NCBI RefSeq assembly: GCF_947179515.1 | Contig: NC_067485.1 | Span: 3,424,154-3,488,153, forward strand | Origin: Apodemus sylvaticus | Lineage: Eukaryota > Chordata > Mammalia > Rodentia > Muridae | Reading direction: 5' to 3' | DNA length: 64,000 nucleotides | Shown here: piece by piece, positions 11,641-20,705 of the stretch | How positions within the stretch are numbered: the first letter of the stretch is position 1 | Layout of the letters: every line of letters begins with the position of its first letter | The notes under the pieces: generated by a model | Seen by the model: only the letters and a program-made list of their open reading frames with translations | Databases searched by the model: none | Told to the model about the DNA's origin: nothing | Position numbers and translations under genes: made by a program

Positions 11641-12029
11641 CTTCTGTCTTTACTTGTAATTATACAACCAAACTTTCCAGTCACTACCTCAATGAGAATG
11701 GTGTCGTATGGAAAACTATAGAAGCTGAACAGTGGTGTAAAAAAACTTTAATTTCAGCACTCCAGGCAGGTAGATCTCTGTCATTTTGAAATTTCCATTG
11801 TTAGAATTCAGGCCAAGGGCTCTTTAGTTTTCATTGAATCTCATAGCCACCAGTGCATGATTTAGTTCAAACATATCCTTAGCCTTTTTCATAATCTTGG
11901 AAATGTATTTGAAGGTATAGTTCAAAGAATTTAATCAGTTATAAATTGCTTCATTTTGCAGAAAAATGGAGTAAAAAGACATTGTTAAAGTGTCATGTAG
12001 CTTTCTCTTAATTTCTCTCCCCTCTCTAG

Positions 12030-12166
12030 GCACTTGAGACATGACTGCTGTTGTCGTCACAGCCTTCCTGTATTTGGGAGTGGCCTCGGGTGCTCCAGCA
12101 CTTGATAGCAGTTTGGATATTGATTGGAAAGAGTGGAAGATAAAATACAACAAATCATACATCCTG
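12030..12166 (+). CDS. Cathepsin exon 2: leader and start of propeptide
   Basis: The acceptor CTCTCTAG precedes 11 nt of 5'UTR and the ATG at 12041. The exon encodes residues 1-42: a hydrophobic leader ending near G17, then the DWKEWKIKYNKSY segment typical of the propeptide. The donor is CTG|GTTGGT. It was chosen because it joins in phase 0 to exon 3 and restores the EEEKLRR sequence of the ERFNIN helix. The alternative GTAACC three codons downstream would shift the frame. Confidence 0.88.
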
Positions 12167-15100
12167 GTTGGTAACCTGGAAACTGTCCAGAAGGGCCTAA
12201 GAGTCAATTATCATTGCTGTTGCAAATGGCAAAGCACATTAGAGAACACACAAATGCCCCCCCCTCATTAAGAGCTTATCTATCACAATCACTATAAGGA
12301 CAGGGTGGCCAGATTCCCTTTGGTAAATGTCTAGATATACTGTTCTGGATCCCTCTCCATGGCCTCTATTCACCTGCCCCAGCAAGTCCATATGGTCAGA
12401 TTGTGAAAGAATTTAATAAGATAGAAATAATATTCATTACCCTCACTTCTAGGAGGAAGAAAAACTGAGGAGAGTGGTTTGGGAAAAAAACCTGAAAATG
12501 ATCAAACTGCACAATGAGGAGAATGGCCTGGGTAAGAATGGCTTCACCATGGAAATGAATGAATTTGGTGACATGGTGAGTATGACATGGGTTGCTTCTC
12601 CCTGTGTTCTTGTTAGTACCTTAAAAGGAGTTTTTAAATAATTACTTATGTACTTTTCCTTGAAGACTGATGAAGAATTCAGGAAAATGATGATTGAATT
12701 TCCAGTTCAGACTCACAGAGAGGGGAAAAGTATCATGAAACGTGCAGTTGGTAGTAGTCTCCCCAAATTTGTCAATTGGCGAAAGAAAGGCTATGTGACT
12801 CCTGTGCGGAGACAGGTATGACAGTGTCACATTCCCATCTTCTTAGACCATATTGAAAAGGTAAAAGAATTGGTGTTTTTTGTGCATATTGAATGTGGAG
12901 TGATATGCAGTTCATTTTTTAAATAATAGTTTTTCTTCTTCTTTGAATGCTTCATATATTTTAAATGTATATTAATCCTAAAAATATACCACATATATTC
13001 TCTATTAGTGTCCATCCATCCTTCTACAGAACTCATACCCCCTTTTATGGCCCTTAATAACTCACAAAACATATACACCCTTTCAAATATTCATGTGTGT
13101 GGCCATGTCTAGGGTACAAGCAAACTTCCAGTAGTAATATCTTTTAGGAGACTGATATTGCCTATGAATCTATCAGTTGACATTAAATGATTTTTATAAA
13201 GTAATACATTTTCTAACTTGTTGCCAGGTTGTCATTTATTTATGACAATTCTTTCTTCCCTATTCAGGGTGACTGTGATGCTTGTTGGGCATTTGCTGTG
13301 ACTGGTGCTATTGAAGCACAGGCAATCTGGCAAACAGGCAAACTCACCCCGCTGAGTGTGCAGAACCTGGTGGACTGTTCTAAACCTCAAGGCAACAATG
13401 GCTGTCTTGGGGGTGATACATACAATGCCTTCCAGTATGTTTTGCACAATGGTGGTCTGGAGTCTGAAGCAACATATCCGTATGAAGGGAAAGTAAGTGG
13501 ACATCCTATGCTGTCACTTCAACTCAACTTGGAGTGTAGGACAATTGTAGCTATAATTCACCATCTACAGGAGTACAATTATTTGGTAGAGTTATACTAT
13601 ATATCATTAAGCCTATCATTAGTTTTTCAATGTTTGTATAGCTTTCTGATTAAATTATTTTGCTGCAGATTTATTTTCTTCTATGGACATTCAGAATATG
13701 CAAACTACTATACATACTATATATATTTTCCATCATTAAAATTTCTTTTAAATACGAAGACCAATTCATTGTCATTGAAGATATGCAAACTAATTATCAG
13801 TTCTAGATCTCGATATATTTTTTATTTACATTTCAAATGATTTCCCCTTTTCTGGCCCCCCAATCCCAGAAAGTCCCATAAATCTCTCAGTAGTATTTCA
13901 CTTCCTGGGATTTATTGCTACATATATTTTAAGTGTGTTCAGCTTCAAAGTACAGGGTGTTGTGGTTCTGACTCTTATTCCTCATAAAGTGAATGAAAGT
14001 AACTGAATCTCTTACTTGTTTTTTAAAGGATGGACCATGTAGGTATAATCCAAAGAATTCATCTGCTGAAATCACGGGATTTGTGTCCCTCCCCGCAAGT
14101 GAGGATATCCTAATGTTTGCTGTAGCCACTATTGGGCCCATCTCTGCTGGAATTGATGCTTCCCATGAGTCATTCAAGTACTATAAGAGAGGTGTGAATG
14201 TTTACCTCTACATAAGAAAAACCTAGTAACATCCCTACATTACAACATATTTATGTATAAATGTAATGTGAATATTTGAGAGTCTGTGATTTGTTCTTCT
14301 TCATAATTTATCTGATGTGACCTCACATGCAATTTAGCAGGATAAAATTTATAAAACTATTGTTTAGTTAATTTAAATTTTCCTTCATTTGGTAGGCATT
14401 TTAGATATCTATAGAATCTGATTATCTGAAATCAAAGTATAACAGAGCCTCTTGAAGTAAATAATTTATCTTCTATAAGTTAAAAATGGCACGAGATTCT
14501 GATAACAACAAAAACAACAAGAACAATAACAACAGCAAACAACCCACAAATTTCCAAGGATTTATATTTTAAGTACATACACATTTGCTTATCAACAAAT
14601 ATGCATGAATTAGAATTTTTCAGCTTTCTGTGAAGCCCTATATATCTATGTTTTTGGTAACAATTCATCCAGATCTTTATTCTTGTTTTAGTTTGTGTCA
14701 TTTCACGATTTTTTTTAAAAACCTCTCCTTTGAAAACTGTTAGTGACAGTTCTCACTGTCAGATAACTTGTATATCTCACATCAATTACTTTTTGTTTTA
14801 TTTCTCAGGTATTTATCATGAGCCAAATTGTAGGAGTAATTTTGTGACTCATGGAGTTCTGGTGGTTGGTTATGGATTTGAGGGAAATGAGACTGATGGT
14901 AATCACTACTGGCTGATCAAGAACAGGTATATATTGCCAAAATTGTATATTTGAAATTCCAAGACCTAGAGAGATGGTTCAGTGGTTAAAAGCACTGGCT
15001 AACATTTTGGCGTATTTTTGAAGGAATTTTCCTGTTGCAAATCAGTAATTGGATGAACAGGCTGAAAAAAAAGCTTTATTTCATTTAAGTTGAATAATAG

Positions 15101-15839
15101 CTCTTCTTGTTTTCTATGTATATGTGGGAAGTAAGTGTACATGTGTACATGTTTGCATGTCTATGGATACATGAGTGCACATGTACATATGTGTAGAGGT
15201 CTGATGTTAACATCAATTATTTTCTCAATCATTAGCCAACATCAAAACTGTGGCAGTATTTCTCACTGATCTAGGAGTACACTGACTAATTCGTCTACCC
15301 AGCTTGGTCTGTGTATGTCTTGTCACTATGTCCTGAGAACTTGAGTTGCATGTAAAAAAAAAGTCAGTTTCACTTTAATGTGGCTCTTGAATTTATCTCT
15401 AGTCCTTAGCCTCTTAATTTTTCTTCAGCTTTCACAACTTATTCACAATGTGAAATCATAACATTCAAATTATTTCACCTGTTTTGGGTGTCAATAGCAT
15501 GTATGTGCCATTGTTTTCTATACTATGACAAATTTGTTATTTCTCTACCATTAATTGGTAGATAGCTAGTCTGCCCATTCTCTCTTGATGTTTTGCAGTC
15601 CTATATGAGATGCCTTTTGCAACCCAGGAGTAGATTCTTTTACTTTTCTTATGCATCTGTTAAGTTGCTCACTTGTCAAATATTAAAAGAAATCCATCAT
15701 GCAGTGATATGTCTACTAAATAGAAAACATATTTTGCAGCTGGGGTAAACAATGGGGCATGAGAGGCTATATGAAGATTGCCAAAAACAAGAACAACCAC
15801 TGTGGAATTGCTTCATATACTCATTATCCTACTATTTGA
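12041..15839 (+). CDS. PEC-family cathepsin (cathepsin L-like cysteine protease), intact
   Basis: Seven coding exons (12041-12166, 12453-12575, 12666-12815, 13268-13492, 14029-14191, 14809-14926, 15740-15839) join into 1005 nt, giving 334 residues plus TGA. That is the usual cathepsin L length. All introns are GT-AG. Residues 1-17 are a signal peptide. The inhibitory prosegment has an ERFNIN motif (E45, R49, W52, N55, I59, N63) and an N-x-F-x-D motif (N78, F80, D82). The mature papain fold has oxyanion Q133, nucleophile C139, H277 and N301. Disulfide pairs C136-C179, C170-C212 and C270-C323 are all possible. Sequons occur at N37, N218 and N289. By family, it is a lysosomal or secreted endopeptidase made as a zymogen, expressed in rodent placenta. 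Unusually, the pair before the nucleophile is D137-A138 instead of Gly-Ser. I cannot choose between the cathepsin J, 7, 8, M, Q and R types, so no symbol is given. Confidence 0.93.
12453..12575 (+). CDS. Cathepsin exon 3: ERFNIN helix
   Basis: 123 nt, residues 43-83, acceptor CACTTCTAG and donor ATG|GTGAGT. It encodes the long propeptide helix with the ERFNIN pattern and ends in NEFGDM, the segment that contacts the mature enzyme. Confidence 0.93.
12666..12815 (+). CDS. Cathepsin exon 4: propeptide end and mature N-terminus
   Basis: 150 nt, residues 84-133, acceptor TTTCCTTGAAG and donor CAG|GTATGA. It encodes the TDEEFRKMM propeptide tail, the cleavage region before LPKFVNW, and the GYVTPVRRQ segment. 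The last residue is the oxyanion-hole glutamine Q133. Confidence 0.93.
13268..13492 (+). CDS. Cathepsin exon 5: catalytic cysteine
   Basis: 225 nt, residues 134-208, acceptor CCCTATTCAG and donor AAA|GTAAGT. It opens with GDCDACWAF, where the second cysteine after the aspartate is nucleophile C139, and continues with NLVDCS and GCLGGDTYNAF. The usual Gly23-Ser24 pair (papain numbering) is replaced by Asp-Ala. The GCLGG segment lines the S2/S3 pocket in related enzymes. Confidence 0.94.
13812..13895 (-). mobile_element. LINE-1 3' terminus fragment in intron 5
   Basis: The TATATTTTTTATTTACATTT run followed by CAAATGATTTCCCC matches the antisense extreme 3' end of the L1 copy at 51485. Only about 85 bp remain inside the cathepsin intron. 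Confidence 0.7.
14029..14191 (+). CDS. Cathepsin exon 6
   Basis: 163 nt, residues 209-262 plus one base of codon 263 (phase 1). The acceptor is TTTTTTAAAG and the donor GAG|GTGTGA. It contains C212, the glycosylation sequon N218-S-S, and the GPISAGIDASHESF strand that forms part of the R domain. Confidence 0.93.
14809..14926 (+). CDS. Cathepsin exon 7: catalytic histidine and asparagine
   Basis: 118 nt, residues 263-301 plus two bases of codon 302 (phase 2). The acceptor is ATTTCTCAG and the donor CAG|GTATAT. It carries the VTHGVLVVGYG motif with H277 and the YWLIKN motif with N301, completing the triad. Confidence 0.94.
14964..15003 (+). mobile_element. B2 SINE head fragment in intron 7
   Basis: GAGAGATGGTTCAGTGGTTA followed by AAAGCACTGGCT matches the tRNA-derived head of a B2 SINE. 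The body is lost. The rest of intron 7, including the TG/CA-rich stretch around 15115-15200, is non-coding. Confidence 0.65.
15740..15839 (+). CDS. Cathepsin exon 8: C-terminus
   Basis: 100 coding nt, residues 302-334, acceptor ATATTTTGCAG. It encodes SWGKQWGMRGYMKIAKN and NHCGIAS with C323, then the stop TGA at 15837-15839. All of these are conserved in the family. Confidence 0.94.
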
Positions 15840-16059
15840 GCAGCCTGATGGCCACAGGGAAGAATTTGGCAGAAGACAACATTTCTTGTAGTGGGATATC
15901 TACTTGTCAGTGACCAGCCTTTGCTTGGTATACTCTGGATTTATGTCCCTGAAGAGCTAAATTGCAATGTAAATTCTTGGAACCTTCACCTATTTTGATA
16001 TAATGACCACAGCTGTTCTAACTTTCCTACAGAAAATTTCAGGTTTTACTGATTGTGCA
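15840..16059 (+). other. 3'UTR of the cathepsin gene
   Basis: 220 nt between the stop codon and the first canonical poly(A) signal, with no other gene in it. The short length is typical of cathepsin L-type transcripts. Confidence 0.75.
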
Positions 16060-16065
16060 AATAAA
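16060..16065 (+). terminator. Poly(A) signal of the cathepsin gene
   Basis: AATAAA followed within 15 nt by an A-rich stretch, 221 nt after the stop codon. It is the first canonical signal downstream of the stop. Confidence 0.8.
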
Positions 16066-16539
16066 ATCCTTTAAAAATGAAATGTAAATATGATTCCTAG
16101 GTCCTTTCCCTTTTTTAAAATGACATTTTGTGGCAATAATTGCAATTCCTCAGGATCTCAAGAATGGTATCCTGGTGTTCTTAAAGCTGTGGGTAATTCC
16201 ATTGTGATGAATCATATTCCATTATTGGTTTTGGTTTGCTTTTAGGATTCTATGTATCCTTCAGATACCTGGCTCTGAAAGATTATTTGATAATTTCTGG
16301 ATTTAACATGTATAGCTGACATGATTTTATTCAGTTTCAATTCTTGGCTCATCTATGCAGTGTCTTGTTATCATGTGCTCCTCCAGTGCATAATGCTGGG
16401 CTGTGACTCTCTATTTTTATCACTTTGATGCTATATAAGCTTCCCTTAGAACACTGATAAATGTAACATAGTTGAAGGACAAGCACAAGACTTTAAAATG
16501 GACTTTAAGGTGTTATAGTGTTCCTTAAAGAAGAAGTGA
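16066..16539. other. Downstream intergenic sequence
   Basis: No gene or named repeat recognised between the cathepsin poly(A) signal and the L1 that follows. Confidence 0.45.
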
Positions 16540-19500
16540 AGAAATCAATAAAGACAGAGATAGTGAATGGAAATTAATAAAATAATTCAAAGTCTAAGAG
16601 TAGAAATAGATTCAAAAATTAAACCCAAACTGAGGGAAATTGAAAAGTGAACTTTAGGTATTCAAACACAAAGCTCTGAAGCAAGATTAAACAACAGAAT
16701 ATAAGGTACTAAAGAAAGAATATTAAGTATTTTTAAACAAAGCAGAAGAAATAAATACCTTAGTAAAAGAAAATGCTATATTTAAAATATTCCAGATACA
16801 GGCAACCCATGAAATATGAGACACTATGCAAAGACCAAATATTAGAAAAATAGGAATAAAGACAGAAGAAACACAGATTAAAGGTACAGAAATAATTTTA
16901 ACCAAATAGGGAGAAAATTTCCTAACCTAAAGGAATTGTCTATTAAGGAACATGGTACAAGTTTAATGAACTGTACATACCAGCACAAAGAAAGAATTCC
17001 TCTTAATAAATAATAATCAAAACAATAAACCTACAGAACAAAGAAAGAGTATAAAATATGCCAGGAGAAAAGACCAAGTAACATATACAAACAGGTATAT
17101 TAGAACACCTGTTTTATCAAGGGAGACTCTAAAAGACAAAAAGCCCTGGTAGGATACTCTATCAACTCTAGGAGAGGATAGATGCCAGCCCAGACTGCTT
17201 ATATCCTTGGAAACTTACAATCATAATAGACAGAGAAAAATGACAGTTTATTATAATTCCAAATTTAAACAATATCTACCTAAAATCCTGTCCTATAGAA
17301 GGCTGTACAAGGAAAATTTCAACCTGAAGATGCCAAAAACACCAAAAGAGACCACCTGAATTCTTAATATTTATTCTTCAAACACAAAGACAGGAAGTTC
17401 ATAAAAAGACCATTACAGCTTAAATTACATATTGATCACAATATACTGATAGTGGGAGGATTCAGTGTCCCACTCTTAACAATAGGCAACTATCCAGATA
17501 AAATGAAACAGAGAAAGGTGGGAATTAAATGATCGCATAAACCAAATGTACTTAACAGATATTTACAGAACAATTCTCCTAAACACAAATGAAAATACCG
17601 TCTTCTATCCACATTATGGGACCTTTTCCAAATTTGGACACGTCAAGAACAGCAGATGCACAAAAAAGCATTGAAACTCATAAAAACTGAAAAGCACAGC
17701 AAAGGAAGTGCTAAGAGGAAAATTCATAGCACTGAATACCTTCCTAAAGAAATTGGAGAGATCCTATACTGGCATCTTAACAGAACACCTGAAAGCTCAA
17801 GAACAAAAAGAAGCAATCACACCCAAGAGGCATAGAGGGCAGGAAATGATCTCAGGGCAGAAATCAACCAATTAGAAACAAAGAGAATGAAACAAAGAAT
17901 CAACAACCAAAAGTTGGTTCTTTGAGAAAATCAAAAACATACATAAACCCTTAGCCAAACTAACTAAAGGGCACAGAGAACTTATCAAAATTGATAAAAT
18001 CAAAAATGAAAGGGAAGCATAAAAACAGAAACTGGGGAAATTAAAAAATTATCTGATCATATTACAAAATCTTTTACTCAACAGAACTGAAAAAATCTAG
18101 ATGAAATGTATAACGTTTTAGACAGATACCACATAACAAAGTTAAATCAAGAGCAGATAAGCGATCTAAATAGTTCCATATCCCCTAATGAAATAGAAGT
18201 CATTAAAAGCCTCCCATCCAAGAAAAGTCTGTGTCCAGATGGTTTTGGTGCATAATTACACCAGACTTTCAAAGAAGAGCTAACATCAACACTCTTCAAA
18301 TTATCCCATACAATAGATACAGAAGGAATACTACCTAATTCATTCTATGAAGCCACAGTGACTCTGGTACCTAAACCATACAAAGATCCAACAAAGAAAG
18401 AAAACTTCAGACCAATTTAGCTAATGAATGTCGTTGCAAAAATATTCAATAAAATTCTGGCAAACCAAATCCAAGAACACATCAAAACCATCATTCACCA
18501 AGATCAAGTAGGCTTCATTCCAGGGATGCAGGGATTGTTCAATATATGAAAACCCACTAACGTAATCCACTATATAAACAAACTCAAAGGGAAAAATACA
18601 TAATTATTTCATTAGATACTAAAAAAACATTCGACAAAATACAGCACACCTCCATGTTAAAAGTATTGGAGAGATCAGGAATTCAAGGCCCTTACCTAAA
18701 CATAATAAAATCAGTGAATAGCAAATCATCATCCAATACCAACTTAAATGGAGAGATATTTGAAGCAATCCCACTAAAATAAGGGACAAGACAAGACTGC
18801 TTGCTCTCTCCATATCTATTCAATATAGTACTTGGAGTACTATAGATAGAGCCAAAATACAACAAAGGAGATCAAGGGGATACAGATTGGAAAAGAAGCC
18901 AAAAGTATCACTTTTGCAGATTATATGATAGTATACATAAGAGACCCTAAAAAATCTACCAGAAAATTCTTTAGCTGATAAACAACTTCAGCAAAGTGGC
19001 TGGATATAAAACTGACTCAAATAAATCAGTAGCCTTACTTTATACAAATGATAAATAGGCTAATAAAGAAACTAGGGAAGAAAAACTGTTCACAATAGCC
19101 ACAAATAGTATAAAACATCTTGGTGTTACTCTTACCAAGCAAGTGAAAGATGTATAGGACAAAAGCTTCAAATCCCTGAAAAAAGAAATCGAAGAAGACC
19201 ACAGAAGATGGAAAGATGTTCCATGCTCATAGATTGGTAGAATTAACATAGAAAAATGGTCATCCTACAAATTCTCCAGAATCATTGAAGTACTCATTAA
19301 GATTCTAACATTGTTTTTACAGACATGGAGAGAGCCATCATCAATTTCATATGGAAAAACAAAATACTCAGAGTAGCAAAAACAATTCTTAACAATAAGA
19401 GAACATCAAGATGTACTTATAAAGCAATAATGATAAACACTGCATGGAAGAGGTACAGAGACAGGCCTATCAATATAATAGAACTAAAGACCAATAAGTA

Positions 19501-19955
19501 AACACACACTTATGCATCCTTGATCTTCAACAAAGAACTCCAAAATATATAATGGGAAAAAGAAAGCATCTTCAATAAATGGTGCTGGTGCAAATTACAG
19601 TCTGTATGTAGAAAAGTAAAAATAGAACCATATTTATCACCTTGCACAAAGCTTAAATCCAAGTGGACCAAAGACCTCAATATAAAGCCGGTCACACTGA
19701 GTTGAATAGAATAGAATAGAAAGTGGGAAAGAGCTTTGCACTCATTGGCACAGTGGGAAATTTCTTAAACAGAATTCTAATGGCTCAGGCTCTAAGATCA
19801 ACAATTGAGAAATGATACTTAATAAAACTGAAAAGCTTCTGTAAGGCAAAGGTCATTGTCATCAGGAAAATTGACAACCCACATATTGGGAAAATATCTT
19901 TATCAACCCCATATCTGATAGGGTGCTAATATCCAAAATATATAAAGAACTCAAG
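16540..19955 (+). mobile_element. Old LINE-1, ORF1 remnant plus most of ORF2
   Basis: Sense L1 riddled with stops and frameshifts. About 16540-17340 resembles the ORF1 C-terminal region, and about 17400-19955 resembles ORF2 from the endonuclease tail to the C-terminal domain. Conserved phrases include PSKKSLCPDGF near 18220, GFIPGMQG near 18520 and the RT core near 18915. The core reads FADYM, so the second catalytic aspartate is lost. The copy ends abruptly at about 19955 inside ORF2, where a zinc-finger gene fragment begins. Confidence 0.85.
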
Positions 19956-19998
19956 AAGGGACACCATGCTCCTGGTTCAATGCTGTAGGTGAGGAGGC

Positions 19999-20695
19999 TT
20001 GAGTGGCTGGTATGTTGTACTCTGTATGCTTTGTGATAAAACCTTTTCGCAACACTTTTATCTTCAGATATATGAAAGAAAACATACTGGAGAGAAACAC
20101 TATGAATGTACTCAATGTGATAAAGCCTTTGCACATCACACTTCTTTGAGTTTGAATAAAAGAACACATACTGGAGAGAACCCTTATGAATGTAATCAAT
20201 CTGGTAATGCCTTTGCACAAAGCAGTCATCTTCAAATACATAAAGTCATACACACTGGAGAGAAAGTCTACAAATGTAATCAATGTGATAAAGCATTTTC
20301 ACAACAGAGTCATCTCCAAATATATAAAATAACACATATTGGAGAGAAAAATTACAAATGCAATGAGATAAAGACACAACACAATAGTCTCTTAATACAC
20401 ACAAAGAAACATGCTGGAGAGAAAGCCTTTGAATGTGATCAAAGAGGTAAAGCCTTTGTACATTACACTACTCCCCAATACCATAAAATGAATAATACAG
20501 AAGAAACTAAATGGATGTAATAACTGTGGTGAAGACATTGAAAATCAAAATAGTCTCCATAAACATAAGAGGAATCATCTGGGAGAGGAACCCTATGAAA
20601 GTATTTAAAATGGTAAGGTTTTTGCACATTTCTGTAGTATTTATCATCATGGAAGTATTCATACAGTAGATAAAACTTATGAACAGAAGAAATGC
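19999..20695 (+). pseudogene. C2H2 zinc-finger gene relic
   Basis: An open stretch of 173 codons (19999-20520) reads as six tandem C2H2 fingers joined by TGEK-type linkers, with finger bodies such as CDKAFSQQSHLQI. It resembles the finger exon of rodent KRAB zinc-finger genes. No finger keeps all four zinc ligands. Fingers 1 and 4 have Tyr, and finger 2 has Asn, for the first His. Fingers 3 and 6 lose the second Cys, and finger 6 also loses its last His. Finger 5 has a deletion. Decayed finger sequence continues past the stop to about 20695. There is no KRAB box, start context or promoter, and the piece lies between two L1 copies in opposite orientations. It is a dead fragment. Confidence 0.85.
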
Positions 20696-20705
20696 AAGAT
20701 TTTGC

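Noticed and set aside
10894..11684. Open reading frames of over 200 codons on both strands (Phe-Leu-Ser-Phe-Pro and Lys-Glu-Arg-Lys repeats)
   Set aside because: They are translations of the CCTTT/CTTT microsatellite, which lacks stops in most frames. Nothing outside the tract is protein-like.
13229..13840. 203-codon open frame on the + strand
   Set aside because: It is cathepsin exon 5 (13268-13492) with read-through into introns on both sides. The true splice sites are clear.
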